Under the pieces are notes generated by a model, which was not told the DNA's origin, ran no database searches, and was given only the letters and a program-made list of their open reading frames with translations. Source: Okapia johnstoni (lineage: Eukaryota; Chordata; Mammalia; Artiodactyla; Giraffidae). From it: a stretch of 64,000 bases of DNA. The position numbers and the translations under genes are program-made. The DNA lies in assembly GCA_024291935.2 (NCBI GenBank), contig CM044314.1, forward strand, positions 26,200,001 to 26,264,000, in the 5' to 3' direction. Shown one piece after another: positions 57,817-64,000 of the stretch (position 1 is its first letter; every line of letters starts with the position of its first letter).

Positions 57817-60790
57817 TTATGGTTGAGCAGGCAAGACACCTCTCCAAAGATGACAGTGCCTTGGACAGTGGTGGTGGTGGACTAGGGCACCTGGAATTCT
57901 TGGTCCATACTGGCAGGGATGGACCAGAGTCAGAGTCTTCTTGGAGGATGAAGTTGGGAGGTACCTTGGGCTCAGCCGCTCATCACTGAATCTTACACTT
58001 TTTGAGCTCTGTTGATGTCTGACTTCCCTTTCTCTGATAGAACAACTCTGGCCCTTGGAGGTGGCTTGATGACTATAGGCTGTATAACCCATATTTTTCC
58101 CTTGCTGTGGGTAGGAGGGAAGCCTGTGGTAGCAGAAACACCCACATATCGGGGCTCGGAGTTTCTGTATGGGTTCTTTTAACTTTATGGCATGAAGTCC
58201 ATGGTGAATTGCCATTTTTTCTTCTAGGATCTGTCCAACCACTGTCATAACTGCCTGAGCCTCAGTGTTTTCACTGTTTAAGATTGATCCGCTTTTGACT
58301 AGTTCTTCGCTCTGGGCAGTGGCCGATATGGGCTTGCATTTTTGCAGGGCATCGCCATCTGTAACTTTTCTACTGGGGAAAATCCACTTTAAAAGCAGCC
58401 TCATCTTTTTTCTGAAGAGGCTTTCTTGAGGACCCTGTTTCTTCTCTGGCATGACCTGGAGACATTTTCTTCTAACATAGTCTACTATTCCCCAGACATG
58501 GGCAGGGCGGCTCATACTTCCATCTGATACACAGGTGTCTGAGGTGGGGGAGACAAACTGCATGGGGGAAGGTTGAGGCTTTTTCAATTTAAAGAGATTT
58601 ATGGGCTTGAGGACCTTGAGAGGTAGGCCCCATCTATGCTTTACCCAAAACCTTGTAACATGTGCTTCCAGTTCCTCTTGAGTGTCGGGATCAAGAAAGG
58701 AAACCCTATAACAGGTGTTCACACAAGGTTCCCAACCCTTCAAGATGCCTAGATTGCTGGTTTCCACGTGAGTATCAGACTTGGAAGAAGGATGCTTGAC
58801 ATCAAGGCTAGACTGATGTACATTCACAGGAACCAAACCCTTGCTGTTCTGCCCTAACTTTCTGCCCAAGTGGCCTCTCAGAATGTTGTCTAGAATCTTA
58901 TCTAAGCTCCTTAGTAAATCAATTCCTGAGTCACTCAAGAGCCTTAGGTCATTTTCTGACTCCTCAGAGTTCACCTCATGAAACTTCACTACAGAGCTTT
59001 CTGAGTTCCTAGACAAATCTTTTGGAACCTTCCCCATAATATCCCCTAGGTCCTTGTCCACACCCTGGCTTAGCTGGAACCTCACTTTCTGTGCATCCTT
59101 GCTGCTTTCACCTGTCAATGAAGATGGTTGTGAGGGTCTATCCTTGCCCTTTGCCTGGCATGTGCCTGGTAATTCTCCCTGAAGCTGCTTTATCTCTAAA
59201 GACTCTTGGATCCTTTGGGGCAGCTCCCACCGATGTTGGATGAGCCAATTTTGGAGATGTTGTTCCAGCTGCTTCCTGAGCTCTGGACAGATCGGAAAAT
59301 TCTCAGGAAGGATAGAGAGCATCCAGCTGTCTTCAGTAAGGTTGGAAGGGAAGACATTAAAGACTTCCTGAGATTGTTTGACTACAGAAGATAAAATCCT
59401 CCCATTTTCTAGTTGCTTCTGCAACAAGGACCATTCTGAATGTTGAATCTCAGTTGGGGTAAGAGACTGTGGCTTATTCTGGGCTGTAGGGCAAGACAGT
59501 CCAGAGGCCCTAATCTGGGCTGGAGAAGATGATGGTAGGATTCGGGGAGAGGATTTTAGATGTGCTTGGGTTTGGATCTGAGCCAGAGGTGGGGGCTGGA
59601 ACTGAGGTATTGTTGGAATAAAGGGTCGAGACTGGAACTTTAGATGGGACGAGGGCTGGAACTGGGAAGGCAGTGGAGATATTTTAGCTTGCCTTTGAAC
59701 GGCGGAGGCATGAGAAATTCCGTTGAATAAGAAAAGAGACTGTGGTACAGAAGAGGTCTCAGGGATTGAGGCAGTAGCCACCAAGGATTCACTGTGTAGA
59801 GAAGGGAGACCCCAGAAAAGCTGGTTATATTTCTGCTGTAGATTGTTCCCCAGGACCTTGGGATATGAGAACTGCTGAGGACAAGGCAGCTGCTCTGATT
59901 TGTCTTTTGTGCTCCAGAAAGGCTGAGGGGTTGTGGTGTCCTGCTCAGCATGCAGAGGTTTCAACATATTCCCCAAAGAATTCAGGTGACAGTCTGGGCT
60001 CATTTGTTTTAGATGTGGTTCATCTTTTTCTTTTTCCTTGCAAATCTTGATCTCAACTCTCTTTGTCACTTGTACATCTTGGAGGTTCTGTTCATGAGAG
60101 CTCAGCAGAGAAGGGCTGCTAGCCTCTACTTGTCTGTCTGTGGGGCCTATCCAGTATGAGGCCCCTGCTGGGTTGTGGGAAAGGTGCTTTTTCTGGGACT
60201 TGTACTCTGATGAGGTTGAGACACACAAGGCTTTCGCAGCTGCCTGCCTCCAGGACAGGGCTGAAACGGGACAATGTGAGTGACCAAGGCCTGAGATGGC
60301 TGGGATGAGAGAAGCTGACCGAGGAGGATGTGGAAACAAGCTCTGTGGGACAGTGCCCAGGGGTAGTGCCATCGAGGAGTCATGCTGAGTAAGAGTCAAA
60401 ATGGAGTCTATTGGTGGTAGGGAAGAGGAGGCTGTCAGAGGACAGGCCTGTGAATCAGGCGGATATGGTGGGGGCGAGGAAAGAGCAACTAGCGGGGATG
60501 AAAGGATGTCTGGGGAAGTAAAAGGCTCTAGTGGCTGAGAGGCACTCAGGGATGTGTGTGAAGGAACAGAAACTGAGGAGGTCGTCGGGCCTGGTGAAAT
60601 GATGGAGGCCAGAGGTAGATGATGCTTGGTCAGAGGAGCCAATAGGGACATGGCAGGAGCGGCATCTTCCACAGGTTCCCTGCTGGTGGGCTGGTGGGCT
60701 CCAGCAGGCACTGCTTTGCATACCTCACCAAGGGGGTCTTGACAGGAGAACTGATGAAAGCTGCTCTTGTCAGGGAGCCTCCCCAGGTGG
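57817..60790 (-). CDS. SPATA31: SPATA31-like exon 4 (large terminal exon)
   Basis: The exon begins after a TCCTACAG acceptor and runs open for 990 codons to TAA. The open frame extends about 29 bases further upstream, but those bases are intronic. The N-terminal third is Ser/Pro/Thr-rich and low in complexity, the middle holds the conserved SPATA31 blocks, and the C-terminus has a basic KSVRFSDE motif and a His/Cys-rich tail. A frame of this length in a region full of decayed transposons argues for retained function. Confidence 0.92.
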
Positions 60791-62671
60791 CTGTAGGAGG
60801 CAGGAGACAGAAGCTGCAACCAGGAGCAGATGGTCCCAGGAGGGCTGGGCTGGCCAGGCAGGGGTGGATACTTGCAGCCCAGGATCCCTCCTCTGCCCCT
60901 GCACTGACTTCATAATGCTCCTGCTGTCCCTCACCCTAGGGCTTTTGCCACCCTTCCCATGGCTGCCCCTCCCAGGGCTGGGGTCACATTACTGGCTCAG
61001 GAGGAAGGAGGACCCAGGAGGGAAGGGGAAAGATTCATTACCTTTGCAAAAGTGAAACCAAGTGGCGAGTCCCCTCCAGTTCTTCCAGGCAATCTCTGCA
61101 AGCTGGAAATCAGGAGATTGTCATGGTGGTGAAGGCAGAGGCCTAAGAGTGCTACAGGAGGCTGAGTGCAATAGCTCTTTAAAGGAAATCTTTGGAGGAT
61201 TAAGCTCTAGAGCCCAAGCATCGGTGTCCAAGTCATGTGTCCCTGATAGAGATGGCAAGGCTCACTTGACAAGGGTTTGTCCTTTGCAAAGTGCTTCCAC
61301 ATTCATTACCCACTATGGCCCTTACAACTGCCCTGTAGGAGAAAGGTCAGCTTCATCTCACAGAAGAATCTGAGCAAAGTTAAACAATTTGTCCACAGTT
61401 GGACTTGGAGGTCCCACCTCCCAACTCAGTCACCGTTGTTCCACCACAATCCACATACCCCATTTCCTGGTTCTTCATGGCTTCATTCTAAGCACACATT
61501 TCTGGGAAGTATCTGGACTCTGATCTCCTTCCCAGAAGCCTCCCTAAGGCTCTGTTTCCTGAAGAGTAGGCTCTGCCACTGGCATCCTCAGAGACCATGG
61601 AGCTGGGCCCTCAGGGACAGGAGAGATGGAAGCTAACTCTCGGGGCATGCAGGACTGAGTGGCAAAGGCTTACCTTTCAAAGATCCACTTTTCTTCCTAC
61701 TCTGACTCCTCCCCTTCACCTCCACTTGATGCTGAGAGATAAGAAAAAAAAGAGAGACTATCACCCAACTCCCTCCTCTCTCCAGGTGAGCTGCAGATGC
61801 TTGGTGTTCATGGACGGTATGGCTTTCTACATTTAACTAATGGACCTCTGTGGTTTTTTTCCTTGTTTACTTATTTTTAAAGTGGATAACAATATTTTCA
61901 GTTTTTTCTTTGAAGAGTGCAAAGAAGGATTTTGTAAGTGATATTCACCATAGATTTCTCTGTCATTGTTCCTTGGATCAAGAAACACACACATTCTCAG
62001 TTGTGTGAAACTAATTTCCCATGTGAGCTTAGTCAGATAGGATTCTGCTTCCCAAGGCCAGACCTCCACTCCACCCTCTGCTCTGAGGCTCTCAGCGACT
62101 CAACATTGCCCTTAGATCAGTCCCAACACAGGGGAAAGTCTCACTCAACACCTGCTATGGGAAGGTGGCTGGTGAACCAGTGCTCAGGGGTCAGTCTTCC
62201 TATAGAGACTGAACTCTCAGTAATTCAGTCCTTGGCCATTAGTCACTGCATTTGGGACTTGCCCAGAGCTCTCTACCATACTTGGATTCCCGGCCTGAGA
62301 TCTTGGGCTATAAATCCTTACGCCCTCTCTAACCCTTGCCTGGCCTGGCTTGTCCCTAGAAGGATGATGTTCTATGCTTTTCTGAGAATTCCCATCTCAG
62401 TAGTCTCTCTGAGTGATTTTAAACAGTGGATATAAGAATAAGAAAAAAAGAGATAATCTCTGTTGGGATTGAGGCAAAGGTTTCTTACCTTCCTGATGTT
62501 TCTGTGTTTTCTAGATGGTGGTAAGTATGGATTACTTTGCAAGCATGGGAGTAACAGAAGGAAGAGCCCCAGTCCACATAGGAACGCAAGAATGATATCA
62601 ATCAACCAGGAAGTCAAGCTGGATCTCAGCAAGGTAGCAATAATGCTTTTCAAATAAAAGAAATTCCCCAT
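57817..62671 (-). CDS. SPATA31: SPATA31-family protein, four exons, apparently intact
   Basis: Family knowledge: SPATA31 (FAM75) proteins are testis-expressed, act in spermatogenesis and have been linked to the acrosome and to UV-damage responses; their biochemistry is poorly defined. Seen here: exons 62489-62671, 61674-61731, 61042-61102 and 57817-60790 all have GT/AG borders and compatible phases (0, 1, 2), giving 1,091 residues and a TAA stop. Residues about 23-44 form one hydrophobic helix (LAFLCGLGLFLLLLPCL), followed by a basic exon-2 segment, a CRDCLEELE motif, a long Ser/Pro-rich region, and the family signatures LFWGLPSLHSESL, HLQNWLIQHRWELP, HRWGLPLKVLKPINLFKLKK and VGQILEEKMAIHHGLHA. 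The start is the first ATG in frame with the hydrophobic exon. No frameshift or stop was seen, unlike every transposon around it. The family is rich in paralogues, so the member is uncertain and a recent pseudogene silenced by its promoter cannot be excluded. I found no clear AATAAA just downstream. Confidence 0.9.
61042..61102 (-). CDS. SPATA31: SPATA31-like exon 3
   Basis: This 61-nt exon follows a TTTCCAG acceptor and ends at a GTAATG donor. It enters in phase 1 and leaves in phase 2. Read with its neighbours it gives ACRDCLEELEGTRHLVSLLQS, the short cysteine-containing helix expected before the large last exon. The split serine codon (AG from this exon, C from exon 4) joins exactly. Confidence 0.85.
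61260..61420 (+). repeat. MIR SINE inside SPATA31-like intron 2
   Basis: The order 'cattcattacc', 'cccttacaactgccctgtagg', then 'cagaagaatctgagcaaagttaa' and 'tttgtccaca' follows the MIR core and 3' half in sense orientation. The copy is old and diverged and lies in the intron between exons 2 and 3. Confidence 0.65.
61674..61731 (-). CDS. SPATA31: SPATA31-like exon 2
   Basis: This 58-nt exon lies between a pyrimidine-rich acceptor ending CTCAG and a GTAAGC donor. It encodes HQVEVKGRSQSRKKSGSLK plus one base. The lysine/arginine-rich stretch after the membrane helix is the family's usual exon-2 content. It is too short to show as a long open frame and was found by matching splice phase to the exons on either side. 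Confidence 0.85.
62489..62671 (-). CDS. SPATA31: SPATA31-like exon 1 (membrane anchor)
   Basis: This exon encodes 61 residues starting MGNFFYLKS and ending NIRK. It ends at AAG followed by a strong GTAAGA donor, so the intron is in phase 0. Residues 23-44 are strongly hydrophobic and match the N-terminal transmembrane helix typical of the family. The frame continues upstream of this ATG without a stop but finds no other ATG. Confidence 0.87.
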
Positions 62672-62686
62672 TTTCTGAATTGCATT

Positions 62687-62702
62687 GTTGCCCTTAGGCA
62701 AC
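62687..62702. promoter_or_regulatory. X-box-like palindrome just upstream of the SPATA31-like start
   Basis: GTTGCCCTTAGGCAAC is a perfect 6-bp inverted repeat with a 4-base spacer, 16 bases upstream of the start ATG. Its arms match the half-sites of the RFX X-box (GTTGCC/GGCAAC), and RFX2 is a known testis regulator. The usual spacer is 0-3 bases, so this is only a candidate. Confidence 0.3.
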
Positions 62703-63309
62703 AGAGTACTGGGAGTTCACTTGAGGGCAGAACCCCAGACCTGCATCATAGAATTATGGCCTTGTCACAAAGGGGTCCTAAGAGTGGGGGAGGGGCAGGA
62801 AGAGGAGTAGGCTGAATCGTGGCTTCCTCTCACCGAGCCCCACAGATCCCTGCACCCTCCTGAGGCTTCTAGATCCCTCCTTTCAACTAGTCTCATCCAC
62901 TTAGAGAGACCTTAGCTACTTTTCTATTCATTCCACCTGGAATACAGATATTACTGGGTTCCTTCATCCATTAGAGATCTGGAACCAAGGCCCATCAGTT
63001 TTAGAACTCTTGAAAATCTGAAGTTGACCCTGAAAGTTTAGCTATTTGCCAGAGATTTTTACACTCGGAAATTCTTTTATCCTCAACTCCAACTTCCCCA
63101 CATGTTTGTGTCTTATGTAAACCTAGAGACTTGTTTAGTTTTGCGAATTTTGACTAGTATGTGTTTTATCCCATTTCCTATCAGACCAACATGCACACAT
63201 AAAACTAATTTATTTTTAAAAATTCATAAACATGAAAGAATTATAAGTAGTTATGTAATAACTACTTATGTAATTATGTAGTTACGTAATAAGGAAGAAC
63301 ATTAGATCT
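62703..63309. other. 5' flank of the SPATA31-like gene
   Basis: No TATA box or CpG island is evident upstream of the start. An AT-rich run at about 63,240-63,295 contains the inverted repeat TAACTAC...GTAGTTA. Confidence 0.45.
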
Positions 63310-64000
63310 GTTCCTTTTTACTTTAATCTTTGTGCTTTGTTGCCTGTGTTTATTCATGCTGACTCTGCCCATTCCTGTGACTCCAGGCTGACCTCACCCA
63401 TTCCTTGAACCCCAAAATGGCTCTGCATCTTTTGTAAAAGGATGTAAACTGTGTTTAGTCATGCTGGCTTTGTACTTTTTGTAGAAGAATGTTGTCTATA
63501 GCCTGAAATATACAGGATAGCCTATACTCATGGCGTTGACTTTTAAAAGCTCATTCATATGGAGATAAAAAGTTGCAGCACAGAAAATAACATTTGTTTT
63601 GTTGGAGGTTTACAGGAATATCATGACATGACCATGACTTGACCTACCTGGACAGCTGCTAGAACAAAGGATCCAACACCAGTGAAAGTAAAAGTGAAGT
63701 TGCTCAGTCGTGTCCGACTCTTTGCGACCCCGTGGACTGTAGCCCACCAGGCTCCTCCGTCCATAGGATTCTCCAGGCAAGAATACTGGAGTGGGTTGCC
63801 ATTGCCTTCTCCAGGGGATCTTCCCAACACCAGTAGTTTGCAACATTTGACCATCCCCCTCCCTCACCTTGCCTTTAAAAAGGTTTTCTAAAAGGCTTCA
63901 AGGGTTTTTCTTGGGCATGAGCCACCTGTGTCCTTGCATGGCCCTGCTATAAACCTTTCTCTGCTTCAGACTCTGACTTTTCAATATTGCTTAAAATGGG
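63310..64000 (+). mobile_element. LTR (ERV-derived), sense, split by a SINE, runs off the window
   Basis: A U3-like region ('cattcctgtgactccaggct', 'ccttgaaccccaaaatggct') is followed, after the SINE, by a TATA-like 'cctttaaaaagg' near 63,872 and 'ccctgctataaacctttctc' near 63,943, a common LTR R-region phrase. Confidence 0.6.
63684..63824 (-). repeat. Bov-A monomer SINE, antisense
   Basis: Flanked by a perfect CAACACCAGT duplication (63,674-63,683 and 63,825-63,834). CpGs are kept, so it is young. Confidence 0.95.

Noticed and set aside
63621..63854. Frames such as 'GRSPGEGNGNPLQYSCLENP'
   Set aside because: This peptide recurs at many places because it is the translation of Bov-A/Bov-tA SINEs. 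No gene is implied.
1..64000. CRISPR arrays, bacterial operons, riboswitches
   Set aside because: The regularly spaced repeats are minisatellites without unique spacers, and the sequence is plainly mammalian.

Overview
The window is nuclear DNA from a ruminant, almost certainly a bovid. The evidence is the repeat content: tRNA-Glu-headed Bov-tA SINEs, a dimeric Bov-A2 SINE, Bov-A monomers, several RTE-type BovB LINE fragments, ruminant-type L1 copies and a mariner of the bovine type. There are no bacterial-style operons and no rRNA or functional tRNA genes. Nearly all open reading frames are pieces of transposable elements or of repeat arrays whose period keeps a frame open.

Layout. 1-0.77 kb: a SINE and an old antisense L1 end. 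0.77-15.75 kb: a degenerate tandem array of a ~1.75-1.8 kb unit. The unit joins an unidentified ~0.9 kb sequence to the antisense 3' end of an old L1. Seven complete or partial copies can be followed, each interrupted by different younger insertions (SINEs, a BovB, two solo LTRs, a MER5A remnant and two blocks of a 57-bp AT-rich minisatellite). 15.75-19.8 kb: BovB and antisense L1 pieces around another LTR. 20.23-22.74 kb: a ~60-bp GC-rich minisatellite, in part a ~115-bp two-monomer higher-order repeat. Its units carry NF-kappaB-like palindromes and keep long frames open on both strands. 23.4-23.6 kb: a frameshifted sushi-domain exon resembling the CSMD genes. 24.2-30 kb: L1 pieces, including a 3' end followed directly by an L1 5' end. 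30-41 kb: older repeats (Tigger, L1M, MIR, LTRs), a decayed antisense gammaretrovirus-like gag/pol remnant, and a CpG-rich block near 38 kb. 41.4-47.8 kb: two BovB copies with nested SINEs and an LTR. 47.8-51.2 kb: AT-rich sequence with a 118-bp inverted repeat. 51.17-53.28 kb: a complete but dead mariner with two nested insertions. 55.06-55.45 kb: a 12-13 bp minisatellite.

The only convincing protein-coding gene is on the minus strand at 57,817-62,671. It is a four-exon SPATA31-family gene (spermatogenesis-associated, formerly FAM75). I could place all four exons by splice sites and matching phases. The joined frame is open for 1,091 codons, from an N-terminal membrane-anchor exon to the large last exon. 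A solo-LTR-like sequence split by a Bov-A SINE closes the window.

Limits: repeat family names come from recognising sequence by eye. Boundaries without target-site duplications are good to a few tens of bases. The species and the exact SPATA31 paralogue cannot be settled from sequence alone.
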